Assembly: GCA_019843655.1 (NCBI GenBank)
Contig: JACDQD010000006.1
Span: 10,594,034-10,658,033 of the forward strand
Source of the DNA: Lethocerus indicus
Lineage: Eukaryota; Arthropoda; Insecta; Hemiptera; Belostomatidae
Length of the DNA stretch: 64,000 nucleotides
Direction of reading: 5' to 3'
This document shows positions 1 through 11,350 of the stretch, in pieces; the stretch's first letter is position 1; each line of letters begins with the position of its first letter. A program made the translations under genes and the position numbers. Under the pieces are notes generated by a model. The model had not been told where the DNA came from and did not search any database. It saw only the letters and a list, made by a program, of their open reading frames with translations.

Positions 1-2190
1 GAGACGTTTTCAGGAAGAGCGCCGTGCGGTCTCCCCGAGGTCAAGGAGGATAACAAACATAACGAACTTATTAGCCGCATTAAATACTGGCTTCGTATTG
101 AAGCCAACCGGTCGGCGTTGGACCCTTCCTCGTCGGTGCTATTTGAAGCATGCAGGGGATTGCCTCCAAGTTGTGACTGCCAAGTTGTGAGAGAGTCCGT
201 TTCCGACATGTGATGTAACGTCTCCAGTTGTGACATACAGGATCTGTCCCCGTCCAGTGCCATTTGTACACGTCCACACGACTTTAAATGGCGTTTTATT
301 ATATATCATAAACGCTGGATGATTTCCAGCCGTGTAATTGCGGGACTTCGCTAGAACCGGTAATCTAAGTGTACTGAATTATTATGGGCTACATTGCATT
401 CTCCGTTATAAGATCATGCTGGATTCAAATCTAGCCGTAAGATCAAATCGCATTTAGATCCCATATGGCCATAATGCGCATTATTGTGAAGGTATGTACT
501 ACTGAGAAGAAATAACTAATATGCGGCTATTGAAAACTGTGCAGCCTTTAGCCATAACTGTGTGTTGATCATCTAGCTTCTATATATGTTAACTGTCTCA
601 CAGTTTGAACATGGCATGTGAACATGGTTGTTCACGGACACTGCCTTTGAAATACCGAGAATCTGGTATTATTTCCTAGATGGGGTAGGGTCAATATGTC
701 CGCATAATTATCTATAGAACATAGCATATTCTGTATTAATTTCTCGTTTCATTTAACTATTAAATAAGCGAATGATTATAGAATAAACTGAAACAGGTGC
801 GACTTAATGCGGGTTATTAGTGGTCAGAATCGAATTCCAGGGTGAGCCCCAAATGAAACTAGACCGAATAATATAAGAGCGGGAGTTAACAAGTGTAAGC
901 CCGGCTTGTGGCGTGGGTAGCTATGGGTTAATGAATCTGCCGCTCTCGCAGCCCATTATATGGGCGAGCGGCCACTCCGCCACGCCCTCCCCTATCTCTA
1001 TCCCTCCTTCACACTCCCCATCGCTCCTACCCACTTCCTATCCCTCTGATCTTCGGCGGACGGTACCGTCCGCTTCCTCATATCCCTTTCTTTTGCCCAC
1101 GCGAGCCGGTTGAAGGTTAAATTCGATAAAGGAATCAAAGTGGCCCTGTCAAATTTTTATTTACGGAGCGGCCATTACCGTCTGAATTGTTTGATAAATA
1201 ATCATTACTAATAGCAATTAAATTAAAGTTCAGTACCACGGAGCAGACACCAGATTTGGATTTGAAATTCCTCCGATTGCAATTCTAGTGGCCAAGTGCT
1301 AACCGGCTAATTGCAAGAATGTCCCAAGGAATTTTTCAGGGCTAATTCTGTCGATTACACATTCTTTTAAATCGGTATCTGACATTTTTTTTCTGACTCT
1401 AAAATTCTCCGACTAACAGATTCTTCTATACATTCTATTTACTTAATCGGGTTCATACCTAATCGTATTTTTTTTTGCAATGCATAAATATTTATGGGAC
1501 AGTCATAGGTCTGAGAATAAATATTTACATAGGTAAATTTATCAGAAGAGATATTTGAACGAATGCCCTCGTCGGTGCTCCTTACGCTTGTAATGAATAA
1601 TCTTGCCCGGCTGTGTTGGCAAAGTTTCCATTCAAACTGGCGTCCGTTGCCGATCGCCGTATTATAAAAATTCATCCGATACGACTCCCCCGGGGTTATA
1701 CTCCGGTGCCAACGGGTTGCACAACATATCCGGCGATGCCAAAGATGGCCGCCCGGGAAAAAAATGACTATACCGGAGTGGTTGCCGTTTACCCGGCTGG
1801 ACAAGGCCGAGGGGCCCCGCTCCGACAATAAATAATAAACAATTACCGACCGACGGCCGGAGCCCGACACACCTGCGTCAGTGTTACGAAACGATACGGC
1901 GCACAGTTCAGTCTACCGCCGGGAGTTCGTTAATCGTCTATCCGGCCAATTATAACCCACCTCAGGGCGACCGCATTACCCTCTGGAACTCTTCACTAGG
2001 TCGAATTGGGAAGGATGTCCTTTACTCTATATTATACTCGCCCTAATCCCCGTTTAGTGCCCTGTTGACAGCCGCTTAATTTATTAGGCCCCCAACCCAT
2101 TCTAAAAGAGCCATAAAATCTTAATCCTGTAATACGGCTCTTTGCACCCGAGGCTACAACATTATAGAACATGGTACGTATTCCCATTTA
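1..2190. other. Non-coding, AT-rich, no gene seen
   Basis: Only short, compositionally driven frames are present. Visible items are a small perfect inverted repeat GTGAAC/GTTCAC at 618-635, a pyrimidine-rich run of CCT-like words at about 976-1,054, and GC-richer patches near 1,680-1,830. Nothing resembles a conserved domain. Confidence 0.6.
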
Positions 2191-2675
2191 TAGCTATCCT
2201 ATGGATTTTTTCTGAACTAGTAAAAATTTAGAACTAATTTCACGCCCGCAAAGCCGTATGAAATACTCGCTCTTCATCAAGGGCGTTACATTGAGACGAA
2301 ATGCCGGCAATAATTGCGGATTCCCGTGGATAAAATTTAACGCTTCCCCTCCACCGCCTACCAGCGCGAACTTGAAGATTTCTTTGGCCGTTCCTCCCCG
2401 AGGAACAAACAATTGGGGTGATCCCAATTCGTAAAGGAGCCGCCGTGGGGCCCGAGAAAGAAGTCGGGCGGAGACGGCTTGGACAGGCAACAAAAAAGAC
2501 TCCGAGCTTCCGCGCAGGCCCCCCTCCGCCGTCCGACAGGCAATATATTTAAGAGGCCACAACGGAAGGCGAAGAAGTTGATGACCCTGGTAAAATACTA
2601 TGGGAGTCGGCGGGAGTGGGGGGGCGGTGGTAACCGCCGGGCCCCGAGAATGCGATGACCGGTAATTATACTGGC

Positions 2676-2748
2676 AGAGTGAGAAAGAGACATGGAAGAG
2701 AGAGAGGGAGAGGTAAAAAGAGATAGAGGGGGGGAGGGAGAGAGAGAG
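2676..2748 (+). repeat. Imperfect GA/GGGA purine tract
   Basis: About 73 nt are almost entirely purine on the plus strand (GAGAAAGAGA, GAGAGAGGGAGAGG, GAGGGGGGGAGGGAGAGAGAGAG). Such tracts can bind GAGA-type factors or form triplex DNA. Its right edge abuts one copy of a diverged 23-bp direct repeat. Confidence 0.7.
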
Positions 2749-2771
2749 CCAGTGTCAAGTTTAAGGCAAAA
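2749..2771 (+). repeat. Direct repeat copy 1 (23 bp)
   Basis: It begins CCAGTGTCAAGTT and ends AAAA. It matches the stretch at 3,167-3,189 at 21 of 23 positions in the same orientation, 418 bp away. Confidence 0.6.
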
Positions 2772-3166
2772 CCAGATCAGCCGCTCGAAACTCTCATCTA
2801 CATGAACGGCTAACCCAAACCAATCATAATCGACTACATACATAATTCTGCCCGGGATATACAGTTGACTGAAAAACATTAACTTTACTACTAATGCGGA
2901 ATTGATGATTTCTGTCCAATATATTGTTATTATTTAATATACTCACTAACCGAGTTTCTTTTTAGTTTTATTTCTGGACATGTATAAGAGTTCGGTCCTA
3001 CTATATACTACAAATTTTAAGCTATATTCATTGTAATCTGAATTTAATTTGCAGGATCATAAAAATGGTAGAGCTCACTCACGCCGATGTAGCCTTAGAA
3101 AGTATGAATAATTGAAGTGCGGGTATTGAGACCTTTCCTGCCGTCAATTACTGGTCTGATCGTCAT

Positions 3167-3189
3167 CCAGTGTCAAGTTGAAGGTAAAA
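3167..3189 (+). repeat. Direct repeat copy 2 (23 bp)
   Basis: It carries the same CCAGTGTCAAGTT start as 2,749-2,771, differing only at two internal positions (T to G and C to T). Confidence 0.6.
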
Positions 3190-4538
3190 ACTAGGACCCG
3201 GGTTTAATGTCCGAGGGGGCGGGGGTAAGCAGGTGACGTAACACGAGGAGTCCCCTTGTCCAACGTTGCTCTCTCTTGAGTCACCCGTCGGTTTTACAGG
3301 ATATAATTCAAGGTTCAGACCAAACAGATGCAAACACGGCAAATCTGTCCCACACCAAACACGAGAATGTTTAAGGAATGCTTATACGAAATGTATAAAC
3401 TGCTGTCTAATTTTTAATCCGGCCATCGGTAGTATTAACATTAGAATAAGTTTTACTGCAAGTCAAATGAAATATTAGTTACGGTTTAATATGTTTTTAT
3501 TTCAAATTCTAATTTTTAAACTGAATATAAAGCATTTTTTTACTGCGCTGGTAAACACTGCGATACAAGGAGAGGCTACTTGCCATACAAGATACGGCGC
3601 CTGCTGACGCAATAGGGAACAACCGTTCTGCTGATTAAATGCGATTCGAACGTCTGAATGTTATTTTTCTACTATTAACAGATCTGTAATTGAATTCGCT
3701 CTCTGGTTATAACGATAATGAGAGACGGAGCATTCGCGGTATACACTGCCAGTTGACCGGGTTCAATGCCTGTCGAGGTCGCGGGATCGTCAAATAAATT
3801 AGACCAAATAAGTACCTAATGGTACATTTTAACAGCCGTCCGGTAACGAGCGTTATGACTTTGCCTTTTATAGGTTTACGCTCAATCGTGTTATCGCTTA
3901 TGTACATTCGAGGTGTGTCGCGGTGGCCTTACTGTAGGCTCGAGTTAAGGGAAAGCCATCTGTAATAATTATATGAAAAACATCCCTTTTTTGTAAATCG
4001 TATCTTCTTATAACTTGTTTGCGGAATTCGGTCTATTCTTTGTGGTATTTTTTGTCACTAAGAAACGTACATATTATTAACGTAAATCTAATTATGTTCT
4101 GTACGCCTCGTGATAAATAGCTCTATCAAAATAATGGACAACTAATCTTTTACATTATGTTTACAAATATAGGATATGCATTTGCCGGAACAGCCAATAA
4201 CCATGTGATGAATGCCTGTTTTCAATGGCCCAGTTTTCATTTCCAACTAGCGCCGTACACTCGCATATAGAGTTAAACAACACGACGACAATAATTCATC
4301 AGGGAGCCAGCAGAATTGGATTTCAACCGGCTGAAATTGTACTCCGTTTACTTCCTGCCATAGAATTATGGTTTGAACGGAGAAAATAGAGTCGGTCCGC
4401 TCCTAACAATTTTCGCAACGAACGACTTCCGCCGCGTTTAATAACCGGCCCCGCATTCGGACGGCCGGCAGAGTTAGTGCCCAGGTTCTCGTACACCAAG
4501 AATCAATTCAAATGTGTTTTCTCTGAACTCAAACTGGA

Positions 4539-4542
<4 letters not shown>

Positions 4543-4588
<46 letters not shown>
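4543..4588 (+). repeat. (TA)23 microsatellite
   Basis: An uninterrupted 46-bp TA dinucleotide run. It encodes the Ile-Tyr runs seen in overlapping frames, which are therefore not genes. Confidence 0.95.
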
Positions 4589-4592
<4 letters not shown>

Positions 4593-5404
4593 CAAGATGT
4601 GGCTACTGGATTGGGAGGGACCGGAGCACGCCCGGGTCCGTTTCATTACGAACGAAAAACCTGAAACTGGTTATGAAACCTCGTCAGCCCACGGGTTAAT
4701 AATTATGTTAGATAGGATAGGGCCGATAAATACAGCCGATAACCACTGAGGGGAAAAGCGGTGGGGGAATAGACTACCGCGGTAGAGAACTGGGGGATTT
4801 AACAATTTCCGATCGGATAAGTGAGCAGCCGGCAGGCCGCCTATCTGCCGCATCACGCGCCACAATTATTAATTTCGCCCGTTCTTTCAAATTCCCTGCT
4901 CGAATCGCATCCGACTCTTCTAGAGAATCCAACAGTTTTTAGAAGATTAATAGCGCGCGGAACGTTTTCTACAATCATTTCACCGGTATGGTCATGATTA
5001 ATACATAATTCAGGCTTTTGAAGCGGATAATTCTTTCCACCCGTTTATTTGGAATCGGCGAGTTACACTTATGCGTTCGATTTCTAACAATGAGTGGAAG
5101 TCGAACGATATTTTTGGCATCGTTATGATCACTAATACTTCTTAAAATAATCTGTTATAATATGATCTATAAGATAATTATTGCTACCAATAAATAGCCG
5201 TCCGACGTTATATTTGTTTTCTTCGAATCCGTTCGGAGGTGAAAGAGAGTACGGGCACGTAGGACGCCGGAGTGCGTACTCGCGCCGGCGAGAGGGAAAA
5301 CGGGAATAGGCGAGAAAGGGGGAGGGGAATGCAATATTTCAGGGCGGTATGAAGTCATCTTTTCCAGATATCCGTCGGTGCCTGAGCCGACAGCGGCAAT
5401 ATTA

Positions 5405-5730
5405 AGTTGATAATAAATGACACGTGTGACCCGCGTTGGCTGCCCCCTAACGGGGGTCCGGCGTCCATATATTTCGGACGGGACGTGCGTCGTCACTTCA
5501 TAAGGCACGTCGCCCGGCGTGTCCGCGCTTCAATTAATAATCGGCTCTGGCCCGCGCGTTTCGACACGTCTTCGCCGGGGGAAAAAACCCGAATTGACCC
5601 CGACCGATGTATTCGACACTTTCGAATATCCCCCCGTCCATATTTTAAGTATCCCAACGTGCGTCGAAACTTTGAAGAGATGGTAATTCCCGGCCCGGGG
5701 CCCCGCGCCTTCTCCTCCGTTGTGTAATGT
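5405..5730. promoter_or_regulatory. CpG-dense patch
   Basis: About 325 bp rich in CG dinucleotides (for example ACGTGCGTCGTC, GGCCCGCGCGTTTCG, CCCGGCCCGGGGCCCC) inside AT-rich flanks. Open frames on both strands here are composition artefacts. It could be a regulatory element or an unannotated first exon; no core promoter motif is clear. Confidence 0.2.
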
Positions 5731-8649
5731 ACCGGCCGACATTTATATCCCTTTGAAAGACTACCGACGTTCCGGGATAGAAGAATTATAGCTCGGAATA
5801 AAATCGAACTTCAAAACTGAAGGTGTTAGTAAGGAGGTGAGCCACGATACCGAATCTTGGTTGTGTCATCAGCATAATTACAAAACACAACATTTACCAA
5901 ACTTGAGACAGGAAACTGCAGTATTGATGATAGTCATACAATTCTAAAAACGCGGGTTTCATCCACTATCTAAGTTAGTAGAGAAAGTTGTTTTTTATTG
6001 TGAATCTTATTGTATCTGACGTTCGGCGAATCCTTGACATCGGCCAATAATTAACAAGCGGGGTTCAACGACAATATACTTACGGCGCGGAGGGCAATAG
6101 TGCCCGCATGGACGAGCCGAGCGGACGTCTCAATCCGAAACGCTTGATTCATGAATATGCGGAATCGCCGGTTAACTTCGGACGTTTATATTCGCGGCGT
6201 CTCCGTTTGCATTCTTTAATGGTAAATAACCAAGCCAGCCAACGGACTCAGATTTATTGGCACCTTTTGTAAATCGCTAGGATTTACTGGGTTGTCCGAA
6301 TGAATTACCATCGAGATTGGTTTCGAAATTTCCTGTTATCGGCGAGTAATTCATAGACGCGAAACACAACTCTACCTTTACTATGTAAATTATGGTTTAA
6401 CTTCACTTTTCTTCTTTATGAATCTAACACGATGATGATTTCAAATGTTACAAGGGGTTCCCACCTTGCGACAATTCATTGGTTTAATCTTAATTGATCC
6501 AAAAAATATTTGTTAATATATTTTCCAAATAGACAAAATGTATCATACGCTGTGACAAAAATTAAGATGTAAAAAGACTGCAAGTCCCAATTCTAACTCA
6601 ATATGGAGTGGAACTTATGCGATTATATCAAGGCTCCATCTAAAAAGCGATCATACATTTCTCGAGAGTAATTTAACAGTAAACGCCCCGACCTTGTTTA
6701 AAGCATATAAAGAATAAGACCCGATACTTACTCGCAGGCTAGGTTCCCATAAGCGTCAGTGAAAGTCCATTGTGAAAAGCTCAAACACTCTTACTCTTAC
6801 CAGATACCGAAGTTCAATTACCGCGTAATACCAAAACAAGCGGACAGGATATTTTTCAATAGCTTAAAGGTCGGAGTAATTTCGATCGGGACTTCCCTAG
6901 AAATCACACTTTCAGGTGAATGTTTCTCATGCTATAGTCTTGTAGAATATGTTAGTTATATGGAAAGTATCAACTGATTACCGTAATTGTTCGTTTAATT
7001 GTTTTATACGTATTTAAGACTGGGTCCTAAATCTGGAACCTGCACAACAGAGAAAACGGGCGTCCGCGTTTACGCCCTGGGCCACCGGTCACGAACCGGT
7101 CACTGATTATAGGTAGGATGTATTTTATTGTTCACAAAAGACGTAGAACAATTTATTTACCGGGCGTGATATGGGCCAATTACCACTCCGGGTGAAACTT
7201 GTACGGACCCGGCTACTGTTTCGTTTTAGGCGGTTGCCCTATATAAAAATCAGAAAGTCGAGCTCACCGACCGAATCCGGCGGTTTGGATTTAGTAACCG
7301 TTTGTTTTAAAATGGACTTTCTCCCCCGTACCCGAATAAGCTATCTGAGATCTCGAGATATTTACTTATCGGTAAATTTAATGATTCATGATGTTATGTG
7401 AGCGCTCGTGTTGGGCTTCGTTTCGAGCTCTGGTGGTATCTGCTTTCAATATTGGGCCGCTGAGGAGCATATGAGGGTTTGCCACACGTTGTTACAATAT
7501 AGCGGATTAAATTCGTGTACAGCATGATTTACATGCTTATAATTTATAATATGTATAATGTAACTCCGTAATTATATATTTTATATTTAAACATTAATAG
7601 TTTCCCGTAATTACATAATATGTTTTCCTTACTCTGTAGGCAGGTATTCCAAAAATACTAGCTCCACCACTACCAGTAATTCACCTTTTTATTACGAAAG
7701 GCCGAATACTGGTGGTAGAGAGAACAAAAAACGTTTGGAATAATTTACCCATCAACAATATGCAAATCCGGAGTTCCGAGTCGACCTTTGGCGATACAAA
7801 TTTAAAGGAAAGAGTCGGTCGGGTACGGCGCATAACAAAACGAAAACTTGTAATAGACTCATTTCATCGGGGCTCCGGTTCAGAAGCAAGTCGGAGTCGT
7901 TAATGCCCGCCGAGAGTTTGGGGCCTTCGCCGAGGAAAGGAAACGCAATTAAGAAAATTAACGCGGGAGGGCGACGCTCTCCGCCGGCCGAATGATTGAT
8001 GAGGGGCCGGTGGGCGTGGAGTTCCCAGCCAGCCGCCTCCCCATACCCATCGTAGACCACTTTGCGTGGAGGATTTGAAAATTACCATTTATATGAAAAT
8101 AAATGGGAGGGGTTAAAGGGAGGGAGAGTGTGTAATATGTGCCGTGAATATGTGGCCGGGGCTGCTCGGTAGCCGACCCATAACGGCACCGCCCATTCCG
8201 AAATGGAAACGCGGAAGATCACGAGCGCTCGATTATCGGTGTCCATCGGAAAAGGCACGGAATTTCTTATTCGGTTCTTATTTATATAAGACTGCCCCTA
8301 ACCGAATGAGAGAATTGATTATTTCCTTCAAATTTTGTATATACAATTGTTATTTTAGAAACATCGCCGCGGTAATCGGGAAAAAATGAATGCGAGTTTG
8401 TGAGTGATTAGCCGATTTCATCGTTCGGCACAGAAACACTTCGTGGCCCGCCACCTAGGTCCCATCAATCACCCGGGAGGCGCAAACCATTTGTAATGCA
8501 TTATATTCAATTAGCCGCCCGTGCAATTACTCCGGTGGTCATTTTATTCCTTTTTTTAAAAGCCCTATCTTTTTTCCAGCGTGGAGAACAAAGTGACATG
8601 ACTTATAAGTTGAGCGGCCTTAAATAAATGGAAGCATATTAGTGAGCCG

Positions 8650-8900
8650 CATTGCTCGCTAAGGATCCGTCCGAATACGCGGAGCCGGATTCCCGAAGGG
8701 GTTATACCCGTGTTAATAGAGCGGGGACACGGCCGCCGGGATTCTCCTTACGGGTTTAATTACAAGGGAGGAGGCAGCAGAATAAATAGTGCGCATTAAA
8801 GGCGTTACGGCAGCTCCTTAACAGTCGAGCGGACCCCGGGGATCAGCTCACGCCAGGATCGACTCACGCTACCCTCCGGCTAACGGGGATATCACACTGA
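8650..8900. promoter_or_regulatory. CpG-dense patch
   Basis: GC-rich interval with many CG steps (CCGTCCGAATACGCGGAGCCGG and similar). It contains no open frame of note. A regulatory role is only a guess from composition. Confidence 0.15.
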
Positions 8901-9845
8901 AGGCTCCGAAGACTGAAGAAAACGCGGGACCTATAATCATCACGAAGCTAATCGGATTCGCATGATTCTGTGTTTGAACAGGACGGCACCTTGGAACCAG
9001 TCGGGAATAAAAAATGGACCTCCTATTCAATAAGGTCCAGCGAATAATTATTTAATTATAATCCGCCAAATTCGCGGGATACCACACGCGATAGTTATCT
9101 GCCCGCGAAAATAGAGTTATGAAGAGGTTCAAACCCAAATAATTGAAACGCTAAAACGCCGCCCACCCAACCCCTCGGGTCCACTCATAACGCCGGACGT
9201 AAATAACCGGTACGAACAATCGAATAGTTTCTTCGTTCTGAAATTGATTAACGGCGACACTTTGATAAATGACCCCTGATTTATCCGCATGTCAATGATA
9301 TGTGGGTTTTCAATTTATTCGAGTTAATTACCATAGGGGCAATGGTAGCCGGAGAGACGCCGGGGTCAGCGCTGAAGTTGGCTTACCCATATGTCCCTGG
9401 GCGAGCCTGGAGCTCACGATCCGCGGCCACCCTGTCCTATCCCTGGCCCTAACAGATTTCATCGGCGAGGTAAACTATATGCCAGATAAGTTAGGCGTTC
9501 ATAAACACCTCCGGCATTTATTCATTCAAATTTATAGTATAAATTTGTACTATTTATAAATTATTCCATACTGGTAAGTAAGATTTTCTTTGATTTAGAT
9601 AACAGATCGGTTTAAAAAGGATTCCGCGCAAAAAAAAAACCCGACCGGCTATGATATCCCAAATGTTAGGGGTCGAACAGAAGTGATAAATTGTCCGATT
9701 TTATCTCCGTAATACCAAGTTACGACTCGACCTATGCCGAGGCATTTATTGTTAGCGTATTTGTAAAAACCGCTTTGCAAAAAGTCTGGACCGAGTAATT
9801 TGTGTAAATCCGTATCGTATGGTCCGGAGGAAAGTTGGGGGCAAC

Positions 9846-9866
9846 GGGATGGGCAAGGGGGGGGGG
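9846..9866 (+). other. Potential G-quadruplex
   Basis: GGG-AT-GGG-CAA followed by ten consecutive Gs satisfies four G-runs with short loops, using part of the long G-run as two runs. Folding is not shown. Confidence 0.45.
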
Positions 9867-10621
9867 AGCCTGACAGCCTGAAAATATCGTTGACCTACCC
9901 ATAAGGCACAAGGGCATTAGCGGGATAGATCGGGCGGTCTGAGGGCCGGCAGCCGGTTATTACTATAAGAAATTCCTGTACAACATTTACCCGGCACGCA
10001 AGCCCCTTCTCTCTAACCCCCCTCCTCCCCCCATACCACAAACAACACGGCCTATGGTTGATTTAGTGGCCTCCTCCCCGCCGAGACCATAACTCCTCGC
10101 GGCACCGTTTCGCCCCGGCTTTATCTCCGCGGGGCCCCTCCTCAACCACCACCACCACCACCATTTCCCCAAACCTCTTCGGATTGTTTGTTTTTTCGCT
10201 TATTAGTTTAAATCGCTCCGCTCCTTTTTCGGCGCTTCGGGCTACTCTATTTTGTTTTTTTTTCGTTCGTCGACAATGCCTTGAGTCGCCCGGCTATTCT
10301 TTCCCATTCAGTTTCGAAAGAAATTGACCCTCCTTTAATAAATTACGAACTCGATACCGATATCGTAGACGACGGCTATTTTCTTCAAATTTGATTAGCG
10401 TGAATTATAATTACAGCCTCTGAGACACAAAATAGTATTAAATTACTCCCGGGGGATTTGCTCCACGTTTCTTTCAACTAGGAATTCTCGTGCTAATTAA
10501 CCGAGGATTGTAAAATCCAGTAATAAACTCGATAATAAAAATTTATTACATTTCTGTTAATAATTGTATAATTATAGACCGACGCAAACATGCTGTAAAT
10601 TTACCGCGCGATCTATTACAG

Positions 10622-10636
10622 TAACGGTTACCGTTA
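10622..10636. promoter_or_regulatory. Myb-like perfect inverted repeat
   Basis: TAACGGTTACCGTTA consists of TAACGGT and its reverse complement around one central T. Each arm contains YAACGG, the core bound by Myb-type factors. Binding is inference. Confidence 0.3.
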
Positions 10637-11074
10637 TGCAATATCGCTATTCCGCGCGTTCAAACAGGGAAACTGTTGGGCGTGATTATTAGTCCGTCGA
10701 CTTTCACTGGCCGGAAAATCGGTACGGAATCCATTCGCGTTTAGTGAATTCGTAACGGGAAAACTCATAATACGAAAACGTGCCCCCGAAATCGAACGGA
10801 CGAAAAATAAAAGGCATTGCGTAATGACGGGGGAAGGCGCGAGTCTTCAGCCAGATCACGATTTTCGCGCCAGTCACATGATCGAGCCCATTATAATGCC
10901 CTTCCCGAGCTACCATTTCCTCTGTTGTACATTTTTTTAAATTCTCTCTTCTGGTTGGCACGCGTGAAAGTTGAGCTCTGAAGACTACTAAAAGGAATAA
11001 TCGATAGGGTGTGTGGACACGTTATAGCGAAGGCGAGTTTAGGGTTGTCGAGTTTGGAGGCGAACGGTAGTTTC

Positions 11075-11350
11075 GGCCCGGATGAACCGCGGCCCTCGTG
11101 ATCTCCGATCGGCGCTATTAGCGAAGTCCCGGGTTTTAATAAGGGGACGGGGCCGTGCCGGAGCTTATAAACTCGAGCCGGGAGGCCGATTCACCTGCGC
11201 CCTGACAACATGATTCTAGCCTATCCCCGGGCCGGCATCCGTCCCGCCGACGCCGATTTATTAGCCATTACCGATAATTACAACGCCACGCGAAGCGCAT
11301 ATTAAAATGGGCTAAGCCCCGGGCCTAATTTAGAGCGGGCCCCGGCCGGT
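11075..11350. promoter_or_regulatory. CpG-dense patch
   Basis: GC-rich segment with repeated CCGGG, CGGCC and GCGCC words between AT-rich flanks, with no open frame. Like the other CpG patches it may be a regulatory element; nothing more specific is visible. Confidence 0.15.

Larger units (their letters stand above)
2191..4542. other. Non-coding; GC-richer left part, AT-rich right part
   Basis: The 2,340-2,640 part is GC-rich; it is followed by the purine tract and direct repeats listed separately. A TGACGTAA (CRE/ATF-like) word lies near 3,233. From 3,400 to 4,540 the DNA is AT-rich without recognisable features. No frame here shows a domain. Confidence 0.55.
4589..9845. other. Non-coding, mixed composition, no gene seen
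   Basis: AT-rich DNA with two CpG-dense patches (listed separately) and a small perfect hairpin CCCCC-TAAC-GGGGG at 5,443-5,456. 5,760-7,000 and 7,440-7,680 are strongly AT-rich. No splice-flanked coding block with recognisable protein similarity was found. Confidence 0.55.

Noticed and set aside
4270..4295. CTGATGA on the minus strand near 4.29 kb
   Set aside because: No stem II or GAAA box follows.
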